Shown: positions 24,029-35,420, counted from the stretch's first letter. The stretch is 64,000 nt of DNA from Deltaproteobacteria bacterium (GCA_020632995.1 JACKEN010000001.1:1954001-2018000); one strand, 5' to 3'. The notes: generated from the sequence alone by a model not told the origin. Made by a program: numbers and translations.

Positions 24029-25402
24029 GTGACCAAAGAGCCCATAAAGACGAGATTTTACGGCATCCACGACCTGGAGCGGCTGCCCCCGCTGCAGGCG
24101 CTGAGCCCCGCCGACCGGCACGCCATGGCGGTGGTCGCGCACGTATTACCGTTTCGAACCAATAATTACGTAGTCGAAGATCTCATCGACTGGTCCCGGG
24201 TCCCCGACGACCCGATCTTCCACCTCACCTTCCCGCAGCCGGGGATGCTGGCCCCCGAGCACTTCCGGCGCATGGAGGCGGCCCTGGCCGAGGGCCTGGG
24301 CAAGGCCGAGCTGAAGGCGGTGGCGGATCAGATCCGGCTCGAGATGAACCCGCACCCCGCCGGGCAGAAGGCCCTGAACGTCCCCACGCTGGACGACGCC
24401 CCGGTGCCCGGCGTGCAGCGCAAGTACCGCGAGACCGCGCTGGTGTTCCCGGCCCGCGGCCAGACCTGCCACGCGTACTGCACCTTCTGCTTTCGCTGGC
24501 CCCAGTTCGTGGGGCTCGGGGACCTCAAGTTCGCCACCGACGAGAGCCAGCGCTTCGCCGCCTTCATCAAGCGGGAGAAGCACCTCACCGATGTGCTCTT
24601 CACCGGCGGGGACCCGCTGGTGATGCGCACCGAGATGCTCGCCAGCTACGTCGACGCGATCCTCGCCCCCGGCTTCGAGCACATCCGCACCGTGCGCTTC
24701 GGGACCAAGAGCGTCTCGTACTGGCCGCAGCGCTTCGTCTCCGATCCCGACGCGGACGAGCTGCTCCGCCTGTTCGAGCGGGTGGTGGCGAGCGGGCGCC
24801 ACGTGGCCATCATGGGCCACTACAACCACCCGGCCGAGCTCTCGACCCCGGTCGCCCGTGAGGCGGTGCGGCGCATCCGCAGCACCGGAGCCGAGCTCCG
24901 CACCCAGTCCCCGCTCATCCGCCACATCAACGACGACGCCCAGGTGTGGGCCGAGCTGTGGCGGACCCAGGTCAACCTGGGTTGCATCCCCTACTACATG
25001 TTCGTGGAGCGGGACACCGGCGCCCAGCGCTTCTTCGGGGTGCCGCTCGCCCGGGCCCACCAGATCTACCAGGCCGCGTTCCAGCAGGTCTCGGGCCTGG
25101 CCCGCACCGTGCGGGGGCCCTCGATGTCCGCGATGCCCGGCAAGGTGGCGCTGGATGGGGTGGCGGAGATCCGAGGCGAGAAGGTCTTCGTCCTCAGCTT
25201 CCTCCAGGGCCGCAACCCGGACTGGGTGAAGCGCCCCTTCTTCGCCCGCTACAACCCGCGGGCGATGTGGCTGGACGACCTCGATCCCGCCTTCGATGAC
25301 GAGCGCTTCTTCTACGAGGACGAGCTGGAGGACATGGCGGTGCGGGCGCACGCCCGCGCGGTGGTCAAGCTCCACCCCGCCCACCACGAGCCGGTGCACT
25401 AG
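24029..25402 (+). CDS. KamA-like radical SAM protein (lysine 2,3-aminomutase family)
   Basis: A 457-residue radical SAM enzyme of the lysine 2,3-aminomutase family, which uses a 4Fe-4S cluster, SAM and PLP to move an amino group. The cluster motif is CHAYCTFCF (CxxxCxxC), preceded by YRETALVFPARGQ and followed by FTGGDPLVM and VRFGTKSVSYWP. The N-terminal FRTNNYVVEDLIDW and DDPIFHLTFPQ are typical of the long bacterial homologues. Substrate identity cannot be told. The start is uncertain: GTG 24029 has AGGAGG 11 bp upstream, and GTG 24017 overlaps that site. The 3' end overlaps the corrected end of the convergent PfkB gene by about 38 bp. Confidence 0.85.
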   Translation: MTKEPIKTRFYGIHDLERLPPLQALSPADRHAMAVVAHVLPFRTNNYVVEDLIDWSRVPDDPIFHLTFPQPGMLAPEHFRRMEAALAEGLGKAELKAVADQIRLEMNPHPAGQKALNVPTLDDAPVPGVQRKYRETALVFPARGQTCHAYCTFCFRWPQFVGLGDLKFATDESQRFAAFIKREKHLTDVLFTGGDPLVMRTEMLASYVDAILAPGFEHIRTVRFGTKSVSYWPQRFVSDPDADELLRLFERVVASGRHVAIMGHYNHPAELSTPVAREAVRRIRSTGAELRTQSPLIRHINDDAQVWAELWRTQVNLGCIPYYMFVERDTGAQRFFGVPLARAHQIYQAAFQQVSGLARTVRGPSMSAMPGKVALDGVAEIRGEKVFVLSFLQGRNPDWVKRPFFARYNPRAMWLDDLDPAFDDERFFYEDELEDMAVRAHARAVVKLHPAHHEPVH

Positions 25403-26274
25403 CGGCGTGGGCGTCGACCTCGGCCTCGGTGCCCTCGAAGGGCCCGTAGTGTGACAGCTTGAGGCTGGCCGCGGCGGCCGCGAAGTGCGCCGCGTCCTCC
25501 GGCCCTCGCCCGGCCAGCCGCGCGTGCAGGTACGCGGCCACGAAGGTGTCGCCGCACCCGGTGGCGTCGACCTCCTCGAGCGGGCGGCACCGCGGGGATC
25601 CGCGCCACCCGCCCGTCGGCCCGCACCGCCGAGCCCTGGTCCGCGAAGGTCATCAGCACCTCCCGCACCCCGCGCGCGGCGAGGGCGGCCGAGGCGGCCA
25701 TGGGATCGGCCTCCCCCACCATGATCTCCGCCTCGGTGTCGTCGACCTTGAGCACGTGCACGTAGGGCAGGACAGCCTGCAGATCGTCGGCGGGGGCGAG
25801 CCGCACCTCGCTCCCCCCGAGGACCCGCAAGAGGCCCTGCCCATCGAGGCCGACCAGGGGCGCGACGCCCGGGAGCAGGCGGTACATCGAGAGCGGCACC
25901 TCGGCCCGGGTCAAGGGCCCCACGTGGACGGCCCGCGCCGCGATCCCCGCGAGGTCCTCGACCTCGAAGGGATCCGCGAGCGAGAGCACCCGCTGGTGCC
26001 GCTCGCTGAGGTGCTCGCCGGAGTAGCGGTTCTCGAAGACCGTGGTGTGGCGTGATCCACGATTGAACACGTGGATCCCGCGGGCGCGGAGATCACCCAG
26101 GAGGGCCTCGTCGTCCTCCGGGGCGACCTTGGTCACCACGCAGGCCGAGCGGCCCAGGGCGGCCCAGGCCCGGGAGACGTAGTACGCAGTGCCCCCGGGC
26201 AGCTCGTGGTCCTCGCGCCCGGGGATGCAGATCCGGTCCTTGGTGACGTGGCCGATGACGCAGACGTCGTACAT
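25365..26274 (-). CDS. PfkB-family carbohydrate kinase, one frame break
   Basis: A ribokinase/PfkB-fold sugar or nucleoside kinase. The N-terminal MYDVCVIGHVTKDRI, then LPGGTAYYVSRAWAALG (first PfkB-like signature) and VLKVDDTEAEIMVGE are in one frame. A single extra base in the GGG run at 25582-25584 breaks it. The family C-terminus continues in the shifted frame as EEVDATGCGDTFVAAYLHARL, with the second signature (DATGCGDTF) and the catalytic Asp. In that frame the stop is at 25365; the uncorrected frame stops at 25399. ATG 26274 is chosen because GAAGG lies 6 bp upstream; GTG 26280 is the alternative. Substrate is unknown. Confidence 0.75.
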
Positions 26275-26304
26275 GCGCACCCTTCGCCAGGACGCTACGC
26301 AGCG

Positions 26305-26321
26305 TTCACGCCGGTGTCACG
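26305..26321. promoter_or_regulatory. Pho-box-like direct repeat
   Basis: GTTCACG and TGTCACG form two 7-bp units separated by CCGG, the 11-bp period used by Pho boxes, in the intergenic region upstream of the PhoB-type regulator gene. A third GTCACG occurs at 26342-26347. The match to the classical CTGTCAT unit is only partial. Confidence 0.25.
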
Positions 26322-26349
26322 CAGCTTGCGGTATGCACGCGGTCACGAG

Positions 26350-26401
26350 GCCCGGAGCAAGGTTTGCCGGGCCGAGCCCCTAGCGGGGGAGGCTGGGGCT
26401 C
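26350..26401 (+). repeat. Two adjacent GC-rich hairpins upstream of phoB-like gene
   Basis: GCCCGG (26350-26355) pairs with CCGGGC (26367-26372), and GAGCCCC (26374-26380) pairs with GGGGCTC (26395-26401). They lie 40-90 bp upstream of the start at 26444. There is no T-run, so a simple terminator is unlikely; a leader structure is possible. Confidence 0.45.
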
Positions 26402-26443
26402 CTGTACGGTACGGTGGGTGGTGAAGGCCGCCCAGGAGGCGAC

Positions 26444-27137
26444 ATGGCGGGGCTGGTCCTCATCGTGGACGACGAGCGAGACCTCGTCACAACCCTGGAG
26501 TACAACCTCGAGCGCGAGGGCTTCCAGACCCGGGTGGCGCTGAGCGGCGAGGAGGCCCTGGCCCAGGCAGCCAAGAGCCCCACCCCCGATCTCATCCTGT
26601 TGGATCTCATGCTCCCCGATCTCCCCGGCACCGAGGTGTGCCGGCGCCTGCGCTCGGTGCCCGCCACCCAGAAGGTGCCGGTCATCATGCTCACCGCGAA
26701 GGACGCCGAGATCGACCGCGTGGTGGGCTTCGAGGTCGGGGCCGACGACTACGTCACGAAAGCCCTTCAGCGTGCGGGAGGTCCTGCTGCGGGTGCGGGC
26801 GATCCTGCGCCGCACCCAGACCCCCGCCCCGGCCCACGACGACATGGTCTTCGGCGATCTCCGTGTCGATCCCGAGGCGCACCAGGCCTGGTACAAGGAC
26901 GAGGAGCTGACCCTCACCGCGCTGGAGTTCAAGCTCCTCACCACCCTCCTGTCGCGCCGAGGCCGGGTGCAGACCCGCAAGCAGCTCCTGGACGACGTGT
27001 GGGGCATCCAGGCCGACGTCAGCACCCGGACGGTGGACACCCACGTGAAGCGCCTGCGCCAGAAGCTCGGGCCGGCCGGCGACTACATCGAGACCCTGCG
27101 CGGCGTGGGCTACCGGTTCCGCACCACGGTGGAGTAG
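26444..27137 (+). CDS. OmpR/PhoB-family response regulator, one frame break
   Basis: A DNA-binding response regulator. The receiver domain (LVLIVDDERDLV, the phospho-acceptor Asp in LILLDLMLPDLPG, and the Lys in DDYVTK) is in the first frame. One extra A in the AAA run at 26759-26761 breaks the frame just at the conserved Lys-Pro. It resumes as PFSVREVLLRVRAILRR and the winged-helix domain (LTALEFKLLTTLLSRRGRVQTRKQLL, TVDTHVKRLRQKLG, YIETLRGVGYRF). Both halves are textbook PhoB, so an assembly indel is likely. ATG 26444 has AGGAGG upstream. The histidine kinase gene starts 6 bp after the stop. Confidence 0.85.
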
Positions 27138-27143
27138 CGCGAC

Positions 27144-28988
27144 ATGGCGGTCCGGCTGGGCATCCGCGGCAGGCTCTTCGCGGCGTCGCTCGCGCTCATC
27201 ATCCTGGTGGGGATCCCGGCCGGGCTGTTCCTGGAGCATCAGCTCCGGGCCTGGCTCGAGGATCGGGTCACCTCCGAGCTCAACCACCACGCCCGGGTGG
27301 CGGCGGAGGCGGTCCGGGCCAGGTCCTGGGCTCCCGGGCCGGCGGAGCCGTCCCAACCTCTCCGCCGGGCGCCCGCGCTCCGCTTGCGGACGTCCCCCTC
27401 GACGTCCTGGCGGATCGGCTGGGGGCCGCATCGGATTGCAGGATCACCTTCATCGCGGCCGACGGGCGGGTCCTCGGCGACTCCGAGGTGCCCGCCGACG
27501 ACCTCGCGGAGCTCGAGCGGCACGACACCCGGCCCGAGGTGCAAGCCGCCTTGACGAAGGGCGAGGGGACAGCCCGCCGCACCAGCGCCACGCTGGGCGA
27601 GGACATGCTCTACGTGGCGATCCCGGCCGAGCTCGAGGGCGGCCGGGGCGTGGCCCGGGCCGCCGTGCACCTGGCCCAGGTCCGGGCGGTGGTGGTGCGC
27701 CTGAGGATGATGCTGGGCGCCGCGCTCCTGTTGGGCCTGCTCATCGCCCTCGCCATGACCTTCTGGGCCTCGGCGCTCGTGACCCGGCCGGTGCGCCAGC
27801 TCGTGGACCGCTCCCGCCCGCTCCTGCACGGCGACCTCACCGCGACCATGGACGGGCTCGCGGCCGACGACATCATGCCGGGCTCGGTGGCCACCCTCGC
27901 GGCGGAGCTCGAGCAGACCGTGGCCACCCTGGCCAAGGAGCGCGACCGCTTCGAGACCGTGCTCGAGGGCATGAGCGAGGCGGTGGTGGCCCTCGACCCC
28001 GAGCACCGGGTGGCGCTGATGAACCCCGCGGCCCAGGCGCTGCTCGGCCTCACCGACGACGCGGTGGGCACCCCGCTCGAAGAGGCGGTCACCGCGGCCG
28101 AGCTCCACGACCTGGCCGCCAAGGGCAAGGGCGGCCCCGCGAGCGTGGAGTTCACCTACGGTGAGCACCGGGTGCTGGCCCGCGCGACCCCGATGTCGAT
28201 GGACGCCGGCACGGTGGTGGTGATGCACGACGTCACCGAGATGCGGCGCCTCGAGACGGTGCGGAAGGACTTCGTGGCCAACGTCTCGCACGAGCTCCGC
28301 ACCCCGGTGTCGATCATCCGGGCCAACGCGGAGACCCTGCTCGACGGCGGGCTCGAGGATCCGCGGCGCTCGCGCAGCTTCGTGGACGCCATCCACCGCC
28401 ACGCCGAGCGCCTCAGCAACCTGATCGCCGACCTCCTCGACCTGTCCCGCATCGAGGCCGGTCGCTACAAGCTGAACTTCCGCGACGTGGACTGCATGGC
28501 CGCGGCTCGGGCCGGCATCGACGCGGTCCGCACCAAGGCGGAGGCCCGCCACACCACCCTCACCGTGGATTGCCCCCTGCACCTCACCGTCCGGGCGGAC
28601 TCGAAGGCGCTGGACCAGATCCTCATGAACCTCCTGGACAACGCGGTGAAGTACACCCCGGAGGGCGGGACGGTCCGCCTGGTGACCAAGGAGGCCGGGC
28701 ACGAGGTGCGCTTCGAGGTCATCGACTCCGGCCAGGGCATCGCCCCCGACCAGCGTGAGCGTATATTCGAGCGATTCTACCGAGTGGATCCGGGCCGCTC
28801 CCGCGACATGGGCGGCACCGGCCTCGGCCTCGCCATCGTGAAGCACCTGGCCGAGATGATGGGCGGCCGGGTGGGGGTCGATCCAGCGGAGCCCGCCGGC
28901 TCCGCGTTCTGGGTCACCCTGCCCCAGGGTGCTCGAGGCCAACGCGGCCCCGTGGGAGCCGAGCCAGACCCTGGCCCGCACCGGCTGA
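27144..28988 (+). CDS. PhoR-like membrane histidine kinase, two apparent frame breaks
   Basis: A sensor kinase partnered with the upstream PhoB-type regulator. Order: TM1 (LFAASLALIILVGIPAGLF), periplasmic or extracytoplasmic region with VPLDVLADRLGAA and ITFIAADGRVLGDSEV, TM2 (MMLGAALLLGLLIALAMTFW), HAMP, PAS (FETVLEGMSEAVVALDPE), DHp box VSHELRTPVSIIRANAETLL, and ATPase motifs MNLLDNAVKYTPEGG (N box), DSGQGI, ERFYRVDPGRS and GGTGLGLAIVKHL. The frame changes near 27318 and again near 28927-28929 (GGG), where the shifted frame gives a short natural C-terminus ending at 28988. All catalytic motifs are present, so the kinase is probably functional. Confidence 0.82.
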
Positions 28989-28993
28989 CGCGC

Positions 28994-30500
28994 TCAGCTC
29001 CCGAGCCGCTTCAGGAGCGAGACCAGGTCGGCCCGCAGGTAGGGCTTCGGCAGGAAGCCCTGCACCACCGAGGGATCCAGCTCGTTGAGCAGGCTCGGCT
29101 CCCCGCCCGAGCTCAGGACCAGGTTCAGGCCGGGTGCGGCGGCGCGGAAGCGCTCACACGCCGCGTCGAGGTCCGAGCCAGCAGAGCCGATGTCCACGAT
29201 CGCGGTGCCCGGGCGGGCCTCGGCCAGGAGGTGAACCGCCTCGTCGGAGGAGCGCGCCACGTGGGTCGGGTGCCCCATGTGCTCCAGGTGCCGCTGCAGG
29301 GCGCGCGACTGCAGGATGTCCTTCTCGAGCACGAGGACCGCGCCCTTCTCGAGGTTGGTGCTCAGGTCCATCGTGACCACCGGCCGCGTGGGCGGGGTGG
29401 CCTTCTCGGCCTGGGTGCGCACCGGCAGCCAGAGCCGGAAGGTGGTCCCCTCGCCCTCCACGCTGTCCACCGTCACCTCACCCCCGTGGTTGGTCATGAT
29501 GCGCTTGACCAGGGCCAGGCCGAGCCCGGTGCCCCGCCCGAGGGCCTTGGTGGTGTAGAACGGCTCGAACGCGCGCCGACACGCCTCCTCGGACATCCCG
29601 ACCCCGGTGTCGCTCACCTCGACCTGCACCACCTCGCCGCCCGGGCGCACCTGGCGCCAACCGCGGATGCTGAGGTGGCCGCCGTCGGGCATCGCGTCGA
29701 GGGCGTTCACGCAGAGGTTGAGCAGCACCTGCCGCAGCTGGGCCGGATCGCCCGACCACCACCAGCGGCGGCTTCAGCTCCACCTCGACCTGGATCCCGT
29801 CGCCCGCGCGGCCTCGGAGCAGGCGGAGCATCTCCTCCACCAGCACCGGCAGCTCGACCAGCTGCTCCTCGGCCGGCTTCTTGCGGGACAGGGCCAACAG
29901 CTGCCGGGACAGCTCCACCGCGTTGCGAGCGGCGGTGATCAGATCTTCGAGCGCGCCCGCCGCGCCGGGGGCGGCGGCGTCGAGATCGGGCACCAGCACG
30001 TCGAGGAACTCGGCGTTCCCCATCACCACCGCCATCAGGTTGTTGAAGTCGTGGGCCACCGAGCTGGCCACCACCCCGATCGCCTCGAGCCGCTGCTGGT
30101 GCAGGAGCTGCTCCTCGACGTCGCCGTACAGGCTCACCAGCACCAGGGTGCGGGCCCCGAGGCGGATGCGATCACCAGGGAAGATGGCTTGCGATTCGAT
30201 CGGCACCCCGTTGACCCAGGTGCCGTTGTGGCTGCCGAGGTCGCGGACCTCGAAGCCCCCGCCCTCGGTGCGGCGGACCTCGGCGTGGCGTCGCGAGATG
30301 TCCTCGGCGTCGAGCTGCAGGTCGCAGTCGACCCCGCGCCCGAGCAGCGCGCGGGCGCCGATGGCGACGTGGCGGCCTACGCGGTCACCGGTGAGGACCA
30401 CGAGGTGTGGCTCGACCGGCCCGGACACCTCCACCGTCTGGAGCGGCGCGGTCCTGTCTGCCCAGCCCTGGTCCCCGTCCTTCAGCTTGCGCCTCCGCAA
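28994..30500 (-). CDS. FHA domain-histidine kinase-receiver hybrid, one frame break
   Basis: A soluble signalling protein with an unusual order: an FHA phospho-peptide-binding domain (LGRGVDCDLQL, ISRRHAEVRR, LGSHNGTWVNG), a DHp with VAHDFNNLMAVVMGNAEFL, a HATPase with LLNLCVNALDAMPDGG, SDTGVGM and GTGLGLALVKRIM, and a C-terminal receiver (AIVDIG, FLPKPY). No membrane segment is seen. One extra base in the CCC run at 29751-29753 splits it just before the N box. The start is taken as TTG 30500, which lies inside a perfect hairpin with a GGAGG loop. The gene is convergent with the phoR-like kinase, 5 bp apart, suggesting a shared phosphorelay region. Confidence 0.82.
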
Positions 30501-30502
30501 GC
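30485..30502 (-). repeat. Perfect 7-bp hairpin over the start of the FHA kinase gene
   Basis: GCTTGCG (30485-30491) and CGCAAGC (30496-30502) flank CCTC. On the coding (minus) strand the loop reads GAGG and the predicted TTG start lies in the stem. Such folding could mask or present the ribosome site. Confidence 0.6.
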
Positions 30503-30524
30503 AAGCAATAGCACACCGCGCCGC

Positions 30525-32481
30525 CTACATCAGCAGCGCGCGATCGATCTTCAAGAGTGAAAGCGAGAGCACCTCTCCCGTCTCGATCCGCACCAGCTTC
30601 ACCAGCACCTCGTAGGGCCCCTCGCCCGCCGGCGGCTCCACCTGCCCCAAAACGGCCAGCTTGGCCGGAACGAGCCGCCCCACCTCGGCCACCTTCGCCT
30701 CGTCGTAGGTCTCGCTGAGCTGCTCGGCGAGGGTATCCAGGAGCTTCGGCACCGCGTCCCGCTCCACCAGCCGGAACTGGCCCATGCGGGCGAGGCCGAG
30801 CGAGAGCCGGTGCTCGAGGCGCTTGCCAGCCCGCTTGCCCCGCGCGCCCGACAACGGCAGCAGCACGGTGGGTGTCCCCGCGTCGATCGGCACCACCGCG
30901 TAGTCCACCAGCTGCTTCACGCAGCGCGCGAAGAGGTCCTCCAGCACGTCGTCCGCCGGCACCCGCATGCTCCGACCGGCCGTGAAGTAATCCGCGCTCT
31001 CTTGGGCCCCCTTCTCGGCGTAGTGCGCCACCTCGGTCTTCACCATCCGCACCACGATGGCGTCGAGGCTCTCCGCCACCCAGTTGGACCCCACGTGGTG
31101 GCTCACGGTGGAGGCGGAGCCCTCGGCGTTGCCCTTCTCGCCGTAGGTCAGGAACACGAAGGGGGCCATCGTGTACTGGGCCACCTGCCGCCACACCACC
31201 TCGCCCGTGCGATCGAGGCCGGACGCGCCGACCGTCGTGATCTTGATGCCGCGACGGGCCGCGTCGGCGGTCGCGTCGAGGTAGGTGTAGGGCTGGGCGT
31301 AGTCCAGGTGGGGCGGCGCGTCGCCGACGAGGAAGGCCAGCCGCACCCCGGCCTCGCGCCACTCGAGCTCCTGCATCGTGCGCCGCAGGCCCTCTTGCAC
31401 GTCCTCCGGGTAGTCGCCGCCCCCGCCCGCCTGCACCGCGGCCAGCGCCCGCTGGAACGCGGCGAGGTCAGCGGTGAAGGGGATGACCTGGGCGCGGTAG
31501 TCGTCGCCCACGTCGCGGTACAGCACCATCCCGAAGCGGACGTCGGGCCGCGGGCTCAGGTTCGAGATCTGGAAGTGGATCACCTCCAACGTCGCCTTCA
31601 GCTGGGCCAGCTCGTCCCCCATGCTCCCGGTGGTGTCGAGGACGAAGGCGACGTCGAGCGGCACCCGCGCCGCCGCCTCTCGCCGCAAGGGGAGCTGCAC
31701 ATCGAGGCGGTGGCCGCGCACCCCGGCGAGCAGGATCTCCTTCGCCTCCGCCTGATAGCTGACCTTCACCCGGGCCCCCTGCCCGGGGCGCGGGCCCTCG
31801 GAGGGGAACAGGAGCGCCCGCCCGTCCGCGTAGGTGCTCCGCACCGCCAGGGTGCGCTCACCGTCCACCAGGCTCACCCGCGCGCCGGCGAGGGGGCGCC
31901 CGGCCTCGTCCTTCACCGTCACCACGACCCGCTCCGAGATGTCGCGGGCCAGGCCGTGGCCCGGGTTCTCGTCCAAGAAGCGCAGCCAGGCGCCGAAGGC
32001 CAGGTTGTCGTCGGAGGCGCCGGCCTGCACCCCGGGGCTGGCCGGGGCGGGCCGCGTGTCGAGCTCGACCGGGCGCGTCAGGTCGGTCCGGGCCCGAGGT
32101 CGCGGATGACCGCGTCCTCGTGTCGCGGGGCGTAGGTGTCGCCCACCCCGGGGGGCGGGGGCGGCGGCGGGGCGTCGACCGGCGGACGCTCGGTGGCCGG
32201 AGGCAGCGCGGTGGTGGTGCTGTCCCTCAGGGCCACCGGGCCGGGTTCGCGGGCGGACGGGGCGTCGTCCGGGGCAGCGCCGGGGCGGTCGGGACGGAGC
32301 GCTTCGCGCCCCAGGATCCGCCGCCGCCCCGGCCGCTGGTGACCACCACCTCCTCCTTCACGTCATCGGAGCCGCTGGTGGCGGTCCCGAACGTGCCGCC
32401 GCCGGAGGGCGGAGGCGGGGACTCGCCCATGCCGGCGCAGGCGTAGATCAGCAGGAGCGGGGTCCACCGGAGGGTGCGCAT
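30525..32481 (-). CDS. VWA-domain lipoprotein with C-terminal CsgG-like region, two frame breaks
   Basis: A predicted lipoprotein starting MRTLRWTPLLLIYAC (lipobox IYAC), then a Gly/Ser linker with DDVKEEVVVTSG, a GDTYAPRHEDAVIRDLG segment, RPVELDTRPA and DDNLAFGAWLRFLDE. The VWA domain begins VPLDVAFVLDTTGSMGDEL, with the metal site DxTGS intact and LVGDAPPHLDY later. The C-terminal third (RLVERDAVPKLLDTLAEQLS, VPAKLAVLGQVE, GEVLSLSLLKID) resembles CsgG/FlgT-like outer-membrane assembly domains. The N-terminal signal, the middle and the VWA part lie in three frames. The breaks fall near 32150-32230 (G-rich run) and near 32094, each one base short. Read together they give a typical myxobacterial VWA protein. 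Confidence 0.75.
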
Positions 32482-32524
32482 GGCCCGTCCAACGGGCGAA
32501 CTCCGCCCGGGATCTACCTCGGCC

Positions 32525-33430
32525 TCAACTTCCCTCCTCCGGCGCGCGCTTGGGCAAGGTGTCGTGGAAGCGGGCGAAGTCCATCACCCGGGGCCGGCCG
32601 CCCTCCCCCTGGGTGATGAGGTCGGCGTAGCGGTGCTCGAAGCGCACATCGGACCAGTCGTAGCCGTGACGGGCGTGCACGGTGGCCGCGAGCGAGTCGT
32701 CGGTGCCGGTGAAGACCACGAGGAAGGTGGCGTTGAGGGCGGCCAGCTCCGCCTCACCCAGGCCGTACAGCGGGCTCGCCTCGTCGATGACGTGGAACAC
32801 CGTCCACCCGAGCACGAAGAGCGGGGTGGCGGAGCGCTTCAGCGGGAGCTCGGTGAAGCGGCGCAGAAACGTACCGTCCTTCGTGACCTGGTCCTTGATG
32901 AAGGACACCGTCACCGAGGCCTCCACCACGTTGTTCGAGCGCTCGTTGGCGATGCGGAACATGAAGACCCGCTCGCCGTCGAAGTCGGTGATCAGCGGGT
33001 GGCGGGCGAACATGATGCGCGCGGTGGGGGTGGCGAACTTGGCGAAGACCACCCCGGTGGTCATCGCGGTGAAGAGCAGGCCGAGGAACGCCTCGACCGC
33101 CACCAGGGCGTGGGCGTAGCCGGTCTTCGGGCTCATGGCGCCGTAGCCGATGGTGGCGAGGGTCTGCACCGAGAACGCGAAGGCGTCGCCGAAGGAGCCC
33201 GGCTCTGCCCCCGCGATGCAGTCACCGCCGAGGTAGAACAGGGCGGCGAACGCGAGGTTGGCGAGCAGCCACGCCGCCGCCACCACCCCCAGCAGGCGCG
33301 GCCAGGTCGTGGTGCGGAACACGTGGTAGAGGTCCTGGGAGACCCGGCGCTTCAGCCCCAGGCGCACCACGTTGACGGTCCCGTTGGGGTTCATGGTCCG
33401 CGCGGGCCGGGCTTTGGGCGGGGCGCTCAT
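32525..33430 (-). CDS. KirBac-type inward-rectifier potassium channel
   Basis: A 301-residue prokaryotic inward-rectifier K+ channel subunit. The order is slide helix (DLYHVFRTTTWPRLLG), TM1 (VVAAAWLLANLAFAALFYLGG), pore helix and selectivity filter TIGYG (SVQTLATIGYGAMSP), and TM2 (ALVAVEAFLGLLFTAMTTGVVFAKF). Then comes the cytoplasmic Ig-like Kir domain with RIMFARHPLITDFDG, MFRIANERSNNVVEASV and PLYGLGEAEL. Length fits KirBac. Its ATG overlaps the LysR stop (ATGA), so the channel is the third gene of an aldo/keto reductase-LysR-channel operon, an odd partnership. Confidence 0.94.
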   Translation of the reverse strand: MSAPPKARPARTMNPNGTVNVVRLGLKRRVSQDLYHVFRTTTWPRLLGVVAAAWLLANLAFAALFYLGGDCIAGAEPGSFGDAFAFSVQTLATIGYGAMSPKTGYAHALVAVEAFLGLLFTAMTTGVVFAKFATPTARIMFARHPLITDFDGERVFMFRIANERSNNVVEASVTVSFIKDQVTKDGTFLRRFTELPLKRSATPLFVLGWTVFHVIDEASPLYGLGEAELAALNATFLVVFTGTDDSLAATVHARHGYDWSDVRFEHRYADLITQGEGGRPRVMDFARFHDTLPKRAPEEGS

Positions 33431-34376
33431 GGGCCGTCGCCCACATAGCCACGGATCACGCCGCGGAGCCACAGCAGACCCGGATCCCCCGCGCTGCGGG
33501 GGTGCCCGAGGACCTCCACCCCGAAGCGCGGCAGGGGCAGGGGCGGCTTGAGGAGCACGAGGCCGAGCTCTGGCGCCGACGCCTCGGCCAGTCGCCGTGG
33601 GAGGGTGAGGAGCAGGTCGGTCCCTCCGACCAGCCGCAGGGCCAGCAGGAAGTGCGGCACCCGCACCGCCACCCGGCGGCCGAGGCCCTGCGCGGCCAGG
33701 GCGAGGTCGGCCACCCCGGGCCCCTCCCCCGGCGCGCTCACCAGGAGGTGCTCGGCGTCGGCGTACCGCTTGAGGGTCAGGCGGCCGGCGGTGAGGGGGT
33801 GGCCGGCCCGCACCAGGCACACGAAGCCGTCCTCGAACAGGAGCTCTCGGGACAGGCTGGCCGCCGGGTCCATGAAGGTGCCGATGGCGAGGTCCAGCGC
33901 CCCCTCGGCCAGGGCCTCCACCGGGGTGGACGGCCCCAGGGCCCGGACCTTGAGATCCACCCGCGGCGCCTCGTCGCGCAGCCGCCGGATGATGCCGGGG
34001 AGCAGGAGCGCTCCGCAGTAGTCGTTGGTGGCCACCACGAAGGTGCGGGTGGCGGTGGCGGGATCGAAGGGGCGCGCGTCGCGCAAGGTGGCCTGCACCT
34101 CGGCCAGGATCTGGCGGACCCGGGGGGCCACCGCGACCGCCCGGGCGGTGGCCCGCATGCGCGCGCCGTCCCGCACCAGGAGCGGGTCGCCCAGCAGGTC
34201 ACGCAGGCGCCCGAGGGCGCGGCTCATCGCCGGCTGGGTCAGGCCCACCCGCGCCGCCGCCCGGGTGACGCTCTCGTCGGCGAGCAGGGCGTCGAGGGCA
34301 ACCAGGAGGTTCAGGTCCACCCCGGCGAGCGGCGAGGTGCCCGGGGGCCCCGCGCCCGATGGTCTCCGCTCGGGGC

Positions 34377-34380
<4 letters not shown>
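33427..34380 (-). CDS. LysR-family transcriptional regulator
   Basis: A 317-residue regulator with an N-terminal winged helix (VDLNLLVALDALLADESVTRAAARVGLTQPAMSRALGRLR is spread over residues of about 21-60, with the recognition helix in TQPAMSRALGRL) and a C-terminal periplasmic-binding-like effector domain (TFVVATNDYCGALLLP, LDLAIGTF, HPLTAGRLTL). I chose TTG 34380, which overlaps the TGA of the aldo/keto reductase gene (TTGA). GTG 34320, directly at the VDLNLL motif, is the main alternative. It probably controls its own operon and perhaps the divergent dienelactone hydrolase through the inverted repeat at 35421-35449. Confidence 0.88.
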
Positions 34381-35399
<1,019 letters not shown>

Positions 35400-35420
35400 G
35401 GAGGCAATCTAGGGTCCTTC

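Noticed and set aside
26750..26775. Programmed frameshift in the PhoB-type gene
   Set aside because: No slippery heptamer or downstream structure seen; many unrelated genes share similar homopolymer breaks.
28960..29000. Terminator between the two kinase genes
   Set aside because: Only about 5 bp separate the stops and no hairpin with T-run was found.
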